Notes: generated by a model from the sequence alone, not told the origin. A stretch of 45,755 nucleotides of DNA from a virus (IMGVR_UViG_3300042878_001948:1-45755), one strand, 5' to 3'; positions 32,457 through 39,553 are shown, counted from the stretch's first letter. Translations and numbers: made by a program.

Positions 32457-32963
32457 ATGAAAAAACTCATTTATAAAGAAGGTAATCTATTGCTTGCTAA
32501 AGATGTTGTAGTAATTGGACATCAAGCAAATTGTCAAAATACATTTGGCAGTGGCATTGCTCGCACCATTCGAGAAATGTATCCTGATGCTTATGCTGTA
32601 GATACATTGTGTGCTTCAAAGAAATCAAACATTCTTGGTAATTTTAGCATGGCATATATTCCAGAGGAACAATCTAAGAAGCATAACACGCAAATCAAAA
32701 AGATTTTCAATCTATATGGTCAAAATCTATATGGTAAAGGCACAAGACAAACTAACTATGATGCATTATATAATGCCCTTGAAGGTATGTCTAAATATTT
32801 GACAGAAAATGATATGGACCTTCCTGTTCCATCTGTTGGATTTCCATATCAAATGGGCAGTTTTCGCGGAGGTGGAAGCTGGGACATTGTTTCTAGACTC
32901 ATTGAAGTAGCATTTGATGATTATGCAAACGATGTAATGATATATCGCCTTGATATGAACTAA
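32457..32963 (+). CDS. Macro-domain (ADP-ribose-binding/phosphatase) protein
   Basis: 168 residues. The N-terminal VVVIGHQANCQNTFGSGIAR (17-36) is the macro-domain ADP-ribose loop pattern, and PVPSVGFPYQMGSFRGGGSW carries the second glycine-rich loop. Macro domains of the Poa1/Appr-1''-p phosphatase group remove the 1''-phosphate made when tRNA 2'-phosphates are transferred to NAD by Tpt1-type enzymes, or remove ADP-ribose from proteins or nucleic acids. Placement in the plus-strand set with cREC and metallophosphoesterase supports a role in RNA-repair or counter-defence; direct evidence is lacking. Confidence 0.85.
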   Translation: MKKLIYKEGNLLLAKDVVVIGHQANCQNTFGSGIARTIREMYPDAYAVDTLCASKKSNILGNFSMAYIPEEQSKKHNTQIKKIFNLYGQNLYGKGTRQTNYDALYNALEGMSKYLTENDMDLPVPSVGFPYQMGSFRGGGSWDIVSRLIEVAFDDYANDVMIYRLDMN

Positions 32964-32968
32964 AAAAG

Positions 32969-32996
32969 AAACCCCTCGATTTCGAGGGGTTTTTTG
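32969..32996. terminator. Terminator flanking the tyrosinase gene (left copy)
   Basis: Stem AAACCCCTCG / CGAGGGGTTT around ATTT, followed by T-runs on both strands. The same 24-base hairpin recurs at 34534-34560, on the other side of the tyrosinase gene. It ends the macro-domain transcript and also the tyrosinase transcript from the opposite side. Confidence 0.75.
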
Positions 32997-32998
32997 TT

Positions 32999-34489
32999 TT
33001 ATCTCATTACACTGAACTTTAGGTTTCTTATCAAAACGTCTTGGTCTATTCCATAAGCATAAAAATTCACATCGAATTTATACGCAACTGGAATTGCCTC
33101 GGAAATCTTACCCAATTGTCCAAGTGTCATCACAAATGTATGCGAAGCGTCTGGATTTGTTGTGCTTGGATCTCCGTCCATTATCTTGATTCTTCCTATA
33201 TATTTTTTACCAATATAAACTTTGATCGTGGCGCGGCCAGCATGAGATATTGGTCCGGTTTCAATTTCAAGCATTGATGTACCAGACTCAAGACCTTTAT
33301 TGATCAAGTTTTTCAGGCTTACAGAAGGCTCAATTGAAACACTCAACCCTGCTTTAGATACCGTCGATTTGTTTACAGGAATCGTAACAGACGCAGCATT
33401 CTTTAATGCTTTAGATGCACCTAGCTTCGCTTTGCTTGTTTGCGGTGCTTGATATGATACCGTTTGAGTCCATAGCATAATATCTTTGACCGATACGCTT
33501 ACGGGCGAACCATTCAAATCAGGGAACACATATCTTTGTTGACCCCATGGTCCATTTATATCTGGGATTGGATTCTTATACAACGAGAATATTCTATCCA
33601 AGTTGCAGTGGTGCATAAAGAAAATAGGATCGTCTGCGGCATAGCGCAGCGTACCCATTGTTCTGTTGCATCCATATCTTGTTCCAACCCAGTCGTGACC
33701 GTCATTGTGGGCACCGGCTTCAACCAATCCTTGACCAGTCTTACGATCAATACCGGGCTTTCCTCCAAATTGCTCCCAAGGAGTAGTCAGCATCAAGTCA
33801 ACATACTCTTTGCTCATATAACCAAGGCATTCGGCGACGTGATCTTTAGAATCTTGCCGCGTTTCGTTAGCGGGGTCTATTTTACTCTTTTCAAGTGTAG
33901 GACCACGGTTTCCATCGTATAATGCAAGATTATCAAAACCAAGATTGTCGCCAGCCACCATATTTTGTTGTGTTAGGTCATAGCCAAACAATGGACTTCC
34001 TAGCCCCTTCAACTCACGGAATTTTGTATTTGGCATTTCCTTGTGGTTGATCCAATCCCAATATGGAAAAGCAAACTTGTTACCATCAAGACCCAGTTGA
34101 TTCAAAGAATTTCCCAACAAGCGTTCGAGGAAAAATAAATAACCACGGTGCCAAGGAAGAAAATGATCACCCCAATGAACTTGTGGATGGTCAGCATCAA
34201 ACGCAGTGCAGTGTTTATAGTGTATGCGAGTAAATGTCTCCCAACTTGTTGGCGCTTCACGCGGAAGCTTGTTACGCATATAATCTACAGCCTTGCATAA
34301 AGTCTGTAATTCTTCGTCGGTTAAATCATAGAAACTCTTGCGAGTTCTCATTGGTTCATTGCCAAATACAAATTGTGGCACGTCGTTTGGATTGCAAAAT
34401 TCAACAGGCTTTTTTTCAGCCCCTTGCATGTTCAATCCAAGTAATCCCATTGCTCCTAAGCCTATAAAGCTTCTTCTTGATTGTTTCAT
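32999..34489 (-). CDS. Tyrosinase/polyphenol oxidase with Tat signal
   Basis: 496 residues. The start MKQSRRSFIGLGAMGLLGLN is a twin-arginine signal (SRRSFIG), so the protein should be exported folded. Copper A: His90 in IHYKHC (with Cys94), then QVHWGDHFLPWHRGYLFFLE with His105 and His114. Copper B: HNDGHDW (His261, His265) and PIFFMHHCNLDRIF (His293-294), the type-3 copper pattern of polyphenol oxidases. The C-terminal ~150 residues form a beta-rich domain. It oxidises phenols or catechols with oxygen. Such an enzyme in a phage is very unusual; it would act in the host periplasm or outside. Same terminator sequence on both sides suggests a cassette. Confidence 0.92.
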   Translation of the reverse strand: MKQSRRSFIGLGAMGLLGLNMQGAEKKPVEFCNPNDVPQFVFGNEPMRTRKSFYDLTDEELQTLCKAVDYMRNKLPREAPTSWETFTRIHYKHCTAFDADHPQVHWGDHFLPWHRGYLFFLERLLGNSLNQLGLDGNKFAFPYWDWINHKEMPNTKFRELKGLGSPLFGYDLTQQNMVAGDNLGFDNLALYDGNRGPTLEKSKIDPANETRQDSKDHVAECLGYMSKEYVDLMLTTPWEQFGGKPGIDRKTGQGLVEAGAHNDGHDWVGTRYGCNRTMGTLRYAADDPIFFMHHCNLDRIFSLYKNPIPDINGPWGQQRYVFPDLNGSPVSVSVKDIMLWTQTVSYQAPQTSKAKLGASKALKNAASVTIPVNKSTVSKAGLSVSIEPSVSLKNLINKGLESGTSMLEIETGPISHAGRATIKVYIGKKYIGRIKIMDGDPSTTNPDASHTFVMTLGQLGKISEAIPVAYKFDVNFYAYGIDQDVLIRNLKFSVMR

Positions 34490-34533
34490 AATGTGTATAA
34501 TCTTTGGTTCAATTTATAACTATATTTATAATA

Positions 34534-34560
34534 AAAAACCCCTCGATTTCGAGGGGTTTT
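34534..34560. terminator. Terminator flanking the tyrosinase gene (right copy)
   Basis: AAACCCCTCG-ATTT-CGAGGGGTTTT, identical to the hairpin at 32969-32996. Here it ends the glycine-rich-protein transcript and lies upstream of the tyrosinase start. Confidence 0.75.
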
Positions 34561-34585
34561 GTTTGTCTAAAACTATAAGGTTTTA

Positions 34586-35251
34586 TTAGTATGTTAGATA
34601 CAACACACCATCGCCACCAGCAGCTTCGGTTTCTGCGCCGTAGTCGTATGCGCCGCCGCCACCACCGCCTGGGTATGAGCCGGTTTCTGGTTGGAATACT
34701 CCATTAACATTAGCACCGGCGTAATAGAATCCACCGTTGCCACCATTACCTGTGCCGTCGCCGTTGATCCAAGAACCTGTTCCGCCCAATGACGCGGAAA
34801 CGGCTGTAGAAAAGAATGCGCTTTGGCCGTCTTGACCATTACCACCGTTACCAGCCCCGCCGCCGCCGCCGGAGCCATTATAACTGGCATATCCGGTATA
34901 GTCTGGGCATCCGATTCCACCGTAATACTTGGTGCTACCAGTTGCTTGTGGCAATTGCCATGCGATTGTACCGTCTTGTCTTCCGCCGCCAGCTTGACAA
35001 ATAATTACGTTCAAACTACCAGATTTGAACCATGTGTCGCCGCCGTTGCCATATCCGTTATAGTCGTTTTTACCAACCCCGATTAGGTATGAGCCAGAAC
35101 CAAGTGTTTTTGTTACTGCGGAATAAGCGCCACCTGAACCACCGTTACCGGTTTTAGAGCCGCGACCACCCGCACCAAAGCATTCGATGAGCACAGACTT
35201 ACTAGAAGTCAAGTTTAATGTCGTTGAGGACGTGAATTTGTATAGAGCCAT
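34586..35251 (-). CDS. Glycine-rich virion-type protein, 221 aa
   Basis: 221 residues with long glycine-rich runs (SGGAYSAVTKTLGSGSYLIG, GSGGGGGAGNGGNGQDG, PGGGGGGAYDYGAETEAAGG). Such glycine-rich domains are common in tail-fibre, adhesin or decoration proteins of T4-like phages. The start MALYKFTSSTTLNLTSSKSV is a beta-strand-rich domain of the same type. Function probably structural; no enzyme motif. Confidence 0.75.
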   Translation of the reverse strand: MALYKFTSSTTLNLTSSKSVLIECFGAGGRGSKTGNGGSGGAYSAVTKTLGSGSYLIGVGKNDYNGYGNGGDTWFKSGSLNVIICQAGGGRQDGTIAWQLPQATGSTKYYGGIGCPDYTGYASYNGSGGGGGAGNGGNGQDGQSAFFSTAVSASLGGTGSWINGDGTGNGGNGGFYYAGANVNGVFQPETGSYPGGGGGGAYDYGAETEAAGGDGVLYLTY

Positions 35252-35296
35252 AATTTTATAATATCAAAGGTTTACGAATATAAGTATAAAATAACC

Positions 35297-35327
35297 TTGA
35301 CAAAAATGCATTTTTATTCATCGTATA
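35297..35327 (+). promoter_or_regulatory. Sigma70-like promoter of the RlaP-like gene
   Basis: TTGACA (35297-35302) followed after 19-21 nt by CGTATA/TATATA (35322-35329). The ATG at 35335 is 38 nt from the -35 box. The -10 position is less certain than at the other sites. Confidence 0.4.
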
Positions 35328-35334
35328 TACACAA

Positions 35335-36048
35335 ATGAAAATGCTAGTAAAAGCTTTAGGAGGCAGCACAGCATATGGACTCAACACTCCTGAGTCTGAT
35401 CTTGATTATAGAGGTGTGTTCATAAATACAGATCCATCCAAAATACTTGGTTTGGAGCGTATGGATCATATACAAAAGCAAGAAACAGATGACATAGTTT
35501 ATTATGAAGTTCGTAAGTTTTTTGAGCTTCTTCGTAATGGTAATACAGGTGCGCTTGAAATACTATTCTCTGACAACTTGCTTGAAACAAGTGATATATT
35601 TGAAGAAATACAAACAAACAAGTTAAAGTTTGTTGACACAGACAAGATGTTTAGATGCTTGCTTGGTTATATGCAGGGTGAACGGCGTCTTGCCAACGGA
35701 GAACGCACAGGTCAACTTGGCAGCAAACGCAAGGCTCACCTTGATAAGTATGGTTTTAGTCCAAAGAACTTCACACAGCTTTTTAGACTAGCCAGCTGCG
35801 GCAAAGCATTGTTTGAAAAAGGTTATTTTCCTGTCAATATGAAGCAATATGACACAAATGTTCATACTTTTCTTATGAGAGTAAAAACTCAACCAGAAAA
35901 ATACACAGTGGAACAGCTAAATTTTCTTGCCGACAATTATGAAATAGAATTGAAGAAAGCATATGAAGATCGTAAATTCAAATATGAATTTGATCATACA
36001 TATGCCAATGATGTGTTGAGACGGGCATATCTGCCGTATCTAATGTAA
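35335..36048 (+). CDS. RlaP-like nucleotidyltransferase (DNA polymerase beta family)
   Basis: 237 residues. GGSTAYGLNTPESDLDYRG holds the nucleotidyltransferase motif GS...D-x-D (Gly9-Ser11, Asp22, Asp24), with a later acidic residue in the same fold, followed by a helical region ending AYLPYLM. This is the pattern of RlaP (PF10127), a DNA polymerase beta-fold enzyme recurrent in RNA-repair operons alongside RNA ligases, receiver domains and macro domains. Its exact reaction is not settled. Its presence on the same strand and in the same promoter style as the other repair genes supports a shared pathway. Confidence 0.82.
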   Translation: MKMLVKALGGSTAYGLNTPESDLDYRGVFINTDPSKILGLERMDHIQKQETDDIVYYEVRKFFELLRNGNTGALEILFSDNLLETSDIFEEIQTNKLKFVDTDKMFRCLLGYMQGERRLANGERTGQLGSKRKAHLDKYGFSPKNFTQLFRLASCGKALFEKGYFPVNMKQYDTNVHTFLMRVKTQPEKYTVEQLNFLADNYEIELKKAYEDRKFKYEFDHTYANDVLRRAYLPYLM

Positions 36049-36051
36049 AAA

Positions 36052-36080
36052 ACAAAACCCACCTTTCGGTGGGTTTTTTA
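36052..36080. terminator. Terminator, AAAACCCACC/GGTGGGTTTT stem
   Basis: Ten-base stem (36054-36063, 36068-36077) with TTTC loop and T-run. It ends the RlaP-like gene and, in the other direction, the virion gene at 36101. Stem identical to that at 31901-31927. Confidence 0.75.
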
Positions 36081-36100
36081 TTGAAATCAATTGGTTGTTA

Positions 36101-36439
36101 TTACCAAGGTGGAGCTAGTTGTTGTGTCGTTGGATTTATCATTGCATATATTGATGTATCAATGCTGGATGTTAGTTGACCATATCTTTCACCCATTGCA
36201 CCAATAACCCAACCGGTGACGGTTTCTTTGGTCAGTTGATTATATGCTATAAAAGAACCACTGTCTGGACTATATGGCGCAACAGATTGCATGCCATATA
36301 ATTCTATAGAATGTGATGATGTTTGATCTACTCCGTTTAGACGCCAGTGAATAGTGTAAACTACGTCTGTATAATCGCCTTGTTGTTTTGTTACTTCCAA
36401 TGCTGGAAACTGCCATGTGTATGTATTGTTATTAGCCAT
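36101..36439 (-). CDS. T4-like virion-type protein, 112 aa
   Basis: 112 residues, MANNNTYTWQFPALEVTKQQ... with DVVYTIHWRLNGVD and MQSVAPYSPDSGSF. This reads like a small structural protein family of T4-like environmental phages (the VVYTVHWRL pattern). Beta-rich, no enzyme motif. Upstream sequence is AT-rich, without Shine-Dalgarno. Confidence 0.7.
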   Translation of the reverse strand: MANNNTYTWQFPALEVTKQQGDYTDVVYTIHWRLNGVDQTSSHSIELYGMQSVAPYSPDSGSFIAYNQLTKETVTGWVIGAMGERYGQLTSSIDTSIYAMINPTTQQLAPPW

Positions 36440-36456
36440 AATATTTATATTTATAT

Positions 36457-37311
36457 TTAGAATTTTGATTTACGAAATCTTTTTGCTGCTGGTGATATAT
36501 ATTTTTTAATATCTGTTGTTGAGTTTGCTTTCAGAAATTCAATCATTTTTTGAAGCACTTGCATAAGCATTTTTACATCTTCTTTGGCATCATGCCAACC
36601 ATCAACTTTGACTCCCAACACTGCACCAAGTTTTCCAAGACTTGAACTATAACTTTTATATTTTGTCTTGGCAAGTAAACCATCCAATATAATTTTAACT
36701 TCTGGTATTGTTTCAAGTGCTTGCATTGCTGGTATAAAGAAAAATCGCGATATGTTTACTGTGTCTAATACCGGATATCTTTTTGTTGGCGGCAATCCAT
36801 TTAATTTTCTACGAGCCTCAATGAATTTCATATCAAATGTAGCATTGTGAGCAAGTATCACAACATTATCAAATTGACTCAAAAATTTTTCAAATTGAAT
36901 CAATGCTTCTTTTTCATCCAACTTTTCTGCATTTGGATTTTCATAACCAGTCATTTTTAATGCATCTCTTGGGTGCAAGTCTGGCTTGCCATATTTTTTC
37001 AATCTTCTATTCATTTCTTTATCCAACTGCTTTGCTTCTGTACTATTTGGATCATTCAATGCATTGTTCAAAGCGGAACCAATATTTACCTTTTTGGAAA
37101 ACTCTCCAATTTCTTTTAGTGAAGAACCTTCATATGCAATTGCAGCAATATGTGTAAGTTGAATATATGAAGTGTTTGGTTCTAATCCAACAGTTTCTGT
37201 ATCAAACAATATCATTGTTTTTCCATCAAACTGTAGAAACTTATCTAATACTTCTTTTATAGAATAAGAGTATAGTTTGGCTTCTGCTAATATGTCTTTC
37301 AGTTTGATCAC
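36457..37311 (-). CDS. DnaQ-like 3'-5' exonuclease with capsid-targeting-like N-terminus
   Basis: 284 residues. The exonuclease core shows ExoI ILFDTETVGLE, ExoII ILAHNATFDMKF and ExoIII GWHDAKEDVKML, i.e. the D-E-D-D set of the DnaQ/RNase T superfamily. Before it, MIKLKDILAEAKLYS matches the T4-type capsid-targeting form: a short basic helix ending in an I/L-x-E site (LAE/A). If so, the enzyme is packed into the head and cleaved by the prohead protease. The start is GTG, four bases after a TATATTTAT motif (37316-37324). The C-terminus is basic (KKYISPAAKRFRKSKF). Confidence 0.82.
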   Translation of the reverse strand: MIKLKDILAEAKLYSYSIKEVLDKFLQFDGKTMILFDTETVGLEPNTSYIQLTHIAAIAYEGSSLKEIGEFSKKVNIGSALNNALNDPNSTEAKQLDKEMNRRLKKYGKPDLHPRDALKMTGYENPNAEKLDEKEALIQFEKFLSQFDNVVILAHNATFDMKFIEARRKLNGLPPTKRYPVLDTVNISRFFFIPAMQALETIPEVKIILDGLLAKTKYKSYSSSLGKLGAVLGVKVDGWHDAKEDVKMLMQVLQKMIEFLKANSTTDIKKYISPAAKRFRKSKF

Positions 37312-37331
37312 ACTTATAAATATACGAGCAC

Positions 37332-37365
37332 AAAAAAAGAGGGTGGAATTTCCACCCTCTTTATG
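37332..37365. terminator. Terminator of the micropeptide unit
   Basis: Stem AA-AGAGGGTGGA / TCCACCCTCT-TT around ATT, with T-runs on both strands. Ends the small-peptide transcript from 37513 leftward. Confidence 0.7.
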
Positions 37366-37374
37366 ATTTTCTGT

Positions 37375-37449
37375 TTATTTTCTGTTATAATCGCCGTCCG
37401 CAATGACAATCAAGCCAAGAACAGCGTAACATGCTATAGCAATGAGCAT
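37375..37449 (-). CDS. Micropeptide, 24 aa, single TM helix
   Basis: ATG-initiated ORF encoding MLIAIACYAVLGLIVIADGD then YNRK. Hydrophobic first part and charged C-terminus suit a single membrane helix, resembling small regulators such as KdpF in layout only. It is the only ORF between a strong promoter (37520-37548) and its terminator, with a structured leader of ~64 nt and AGGA about ten bases before the ATG, one of few Shine-Dalgarno-like sites in the window. Confidence 0.5.
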   Translation of the reverse strand: MLIAIACYAVLGLIVIADGDYNRK

Positions 37450-37519
37450 AGTATGTATCCTTTCATATAAAAGTCACAGACCCGTAGGTTATATGACTAT
37501 TCTAACCCTAACAGACATA

Positions 37520-37548
37520 ACTATATGCTCGTTTTTATAAAAAGTCAA
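37520..37548 (-). promoter_or_regulatory. Sigma70-like promoter of the micropeptide
   Basis: Minus strand TTGACT (37543-37548), 17 nt, TATAGT (37520-37525); start near 37513. The leader contains TAGGGTTA/TAACCTA inverted arms. Confidence 0.65.
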
Positions 37549-37598
37549 GTGTCTGGTAGTAAATACTTATTATATAATGTTTTTATAAAGTTGAAGAA

Positions 37599-37675
37599 TG
37601 GTGCATCTGGTCAGATTCGAACTGACACTAAATGTGGGTAGAAACCACGTTGACTGTCCAATTGCCGACAGATGC
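37599..37675 (-). tRNA. tRNA-Arg (anticodon TCT)
   Basis: Minus strand. Acceptor GCATCTG pairs with CAGATGC, followed by A and encoded CCA. T-arm GTCAG-TTCGAAT-CTGAC is perfect. Anticodon loop TTTCTAC gives TCT. The D-arm is weak (GGC/GTC with a GG-containing loop) and the anticodon stem has one mismatch. It would read AGA codons, common in AT-rich phage genes. Confidence 0.8.
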
Positions 37676-37677
37676 AT

Positions 37678-38697
37678 TTATATATTACAAACAAACTCTT
37701 CAAATTTTCCTTCTGGAAAAGATTCTACAAATTCTATTTTTAAATTGAATGGATGATTGAGTCTTTTCAATACCAATTTCTTTACATCTTCAATTTTATC
37801 TTCTGGTACATTTCCTTGAATCTTCAATGTAATATCCGAATATGACTCTTGCACACATTGAAATCTTTTTATTGTATCACATGCATTTCTTATGGTATTG
37901 CTGCCAAACAGTGGCCACGCAGTTGTGCCATCTTGATACTTTATCATATTACGAATTCTACCAAGAACATTACGATTTATGGTTTGTAATTTTCTTCCAC
38001 AACTGCAAGTAGCAAACTCTCCTTTATCTCCAATTTTGTATCTCTTTATATATGGATGTGTGAGGTCTGTAACGAGGATGTCATTGTCATCTACGATTTC
38101 TATAACAATGTTCTCCATGATATGATATACATCCGGATTGTCTGGGCATTCTAATCCAATTGTACCAACTTCTTCTGAACTATAATTGGTTCCGCCTCTT
38201 TCACTTGTTGATTTTACATCTTTTAGTTTAGATGTATCAAGTGTGGCTATAATAGATGGATATGTATGCAAATAATCTGGTTGTATTCTATATAGCCAAC
38301 CTTGCAAGTCTCCGCGCGTTGGATGCATATAACACTTTCCAACTCCTTTTGTAAATAGATATGGATTTGTCGGCCAAGGTGTAATCTTTTCTTCTGTTAC
38401 AGGCGCATTGATTACAGCCAAATTTAATGATGTATCCCACTTTCTCCAAATTAGTTCACGCATATTGGTTGCCCAATACCATATATGCTGTGCCATATAC
38501 TTTTGAACAAATACTGGTTGACCGGTTGCTCCACTGGTGGATGAAAATGGTTTGGATTGGTCTATAGGTATTTTCTGCAACTCTTCTCTTGTCAATATAT
38601 TAAGTTTTGGTATCAATAACGATACATCACGCTCTTTGTATTGGTTTTCTTCCAATGCAGTTACTAACTTGTAAACTTCCAGATGAAAATCGGACAT
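37678..38697 (-). CDS. PaaK/CapK-like AMP-forming ligase
   Basis: 339 residues. The phosphate loop SSTSGATGQPV (52-62), YSSEEVGTIGLECP (the Y-x-SxE/G signature), VTDLTHPYIKRYKIGD and a C-terminal CSCGRKLQTI followed by GRIRNMI are the diagnostic pattern of the phenylacetate-CoA ligase/CapK family. These enzymes activate a carboxylate as AMP ester and usually pass it to CoA or another acceptor; CapK homologues occur in capsule loci. The protein is shorter than PaaK (about 430). It overlaps a methyltransferase-like gene by 34 nt. Substrate unknown. Very unusual in a phage. Confidence 0.85.
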   Translation of the reverse strand: MSDFHLEVYKLVTALEENQYKERDVSLLIPKLNILTREELQKIPIDQSKPFSSTSGATGQPVFVQKYMAQHIWYWATNMRELIWRKWDTSLNLAVINAPVTEEKITPWPTNPYLFTKGVGKCYMHPTRGDLQGWLYRIQPDYLHTYPSIIATLDTSKLKDVKSTSERGGTNYSSEEVGTIGLECPDNPDVYHIMENIVIEIVDDNDILVTDLTHPYIKRYKIGDKGEFATCSCGRKLQTINRNVLGRIRNMIKYQDGTTAWPLFGSNTIRNACDTIKRFQCVQESYSDITLKIQGNVPEDKIEDVKKLVLKRLNHPFNLKIEFVESFPEGKFEEFVCNI

Positions 38698-39116
38698 GAT
38701 TCATTTATTTCTGCTATTTTGATTGCGTTATGAAAATCTTTATAAAAAAATGTAGCGTATTTCATATACGAGAATTTTCTAGAAAATACTCTGCTTATGA
38801 ATCTATGGCACTTGGGACGAAGATTTTCAATTATCTTTTCTCCTTCTAAATTTAGAACTCCGTCTCCAATAATATTATCATAAAATTTTTCTATGTTATT
38901 CCAATCTCCCTTGATTATTTTTGGATCTTGTATTCTTGGAGTCAAGTCAATTGCTTCATCACACAAAGGTAATAAAGGAACTGTAGAACCAAGTAGCAAT
39001 GTAGTTCCAGTCAATAGATGTTGTTGATACATTTTTACTTCAGTATCATTTGGCTTCAATGGATATGGAGCATTTATCCAATGATTACCGCTTTCAATAT
39101 AAATCTCTTTAGTCAT
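38664..39116 (-). CDS. Class I methyltransferase-like protein, 150 aa
   Basis: 150 residues. GTTLLLGSTVPLLPLCDEAI followed by DLTPRI, IIKGDWNNI and FYDNIIGDGVLNLEG fits the SAM-binding Rossmann core of small class I methyltransferases (LGxTPxLxxL...D...GD.L). The usual C-terminal half is reduced or replaced. Its last residues overlap the CapK-like gene, so the two are translationally linked. It may methylate the product or acceptor of that enzyme. Confidence 0.7.
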   Translation of the reverse strand: MTKEIYIESGNHWINAPYPLKPNDTEVKMYQQHLLTGTTLLLGSTVPLLPLCDEAIDLTPRIQDPKIIKGDWNNIEKFYDNIIGDGVLNLEGEKIIENLRPKCHRFISRVFSRKFSYMKYATFFYKDFHNAIKIAEINESCPIFIWKFTS

Positions 39117-39273
39117 TCCAATGCTTTATTACTCCCGCGACAATGAATATGTTTGTAATAACATAACAAAGCACAATGAGTGTGCGAACAAGTGCAACAC
39201 GATCTGCTTCACAGTCATTTTCACTTGCTTTTTCTCCAAGGGCTTTTGCCCATATTCTCCATAATGTTTTCAT
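39109..39273 (-). CDS. Conserved T4-like small membrane protein, 54 aa
   Basis: From the ATG at 39273: MKTLWRIWAKALGEKASEND then one membrane helix (LVRTLIVLCYVITNIFIVAG). The MKTLWRIWAKALGEKAS start is one I recognise from many T4-like marine and freshwater phages; function unknown. An in-frame extension through the adjacent tRNA-Leu is rejected. Confidence 0.75.
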   Translation of the reverse strand: MKTLWRIWAKALGEKASENDCEADRVALVRTLIVLCYVITNIFIVAGVIKHWND

Positions 39274-39282
39274 ATTATAAAT

Positions 39283-39370
39283 TGGTAGCCGCAGAGGGAT
39301 TTGAACCCTCAATCCCTTACGGGCGTTGGATTTTAAGTCCAAAATGTATATCCAGTTCCATCATACGGCC
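39283..39370 (-). tRNA. tRNA-Leu (anticodon TAA)
   Basis: Minus strand. Acceptor GGCCGTA/TGCGGCT (one G-T, one G-T pair) with A and encoded CCA, anticodon stem TTGGA/TCCAA with loop CTTAAAA (TAA), long variable arm CGCCCGTAAGGGATT as in class II tRNAs, T-arm GAGGG-TTCAAAT-CCCTC. It reads UUA, a frequent codon in AT-rich genes. Confidence 0.93.
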
Positions 39371-39376
39371 ATAAAA

Positions 39377-39553
39377 TTATTTTTGTTTCAACTCAGCAAT
39401 CCATCTTTTTGCAACAACATCAGCTTTTTCACCGATAGTTTGATTTAGTTCAATCATATGTTGCATCTTCATTCGCTTTAATTCTTTACGCATTGCTTCT
39501 CGCTTTGCAATTTTTCCAGCATCATAGTTTGTTGTAATAGTTTGAGTATCCAT
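39377..39553 (-). CDS. Small basic helical protein, 58 aa
   Basis: ATG-initiated 58-codon ORF, MDTQTITTNYDAGKIAKREA, then strongly basic and helical (MRKELKRMKMQHMIELNQTI), ending ELKQK. Lies between two tRNA-Leu genes on the same strand. No family recognised. Confidence 0.55.
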   Translation of the reverse strand: MDTQTITTNYDAGKIAKREAMRKELKRMKMQHMIELNQTIGEKADVVAKRWIAELKQK

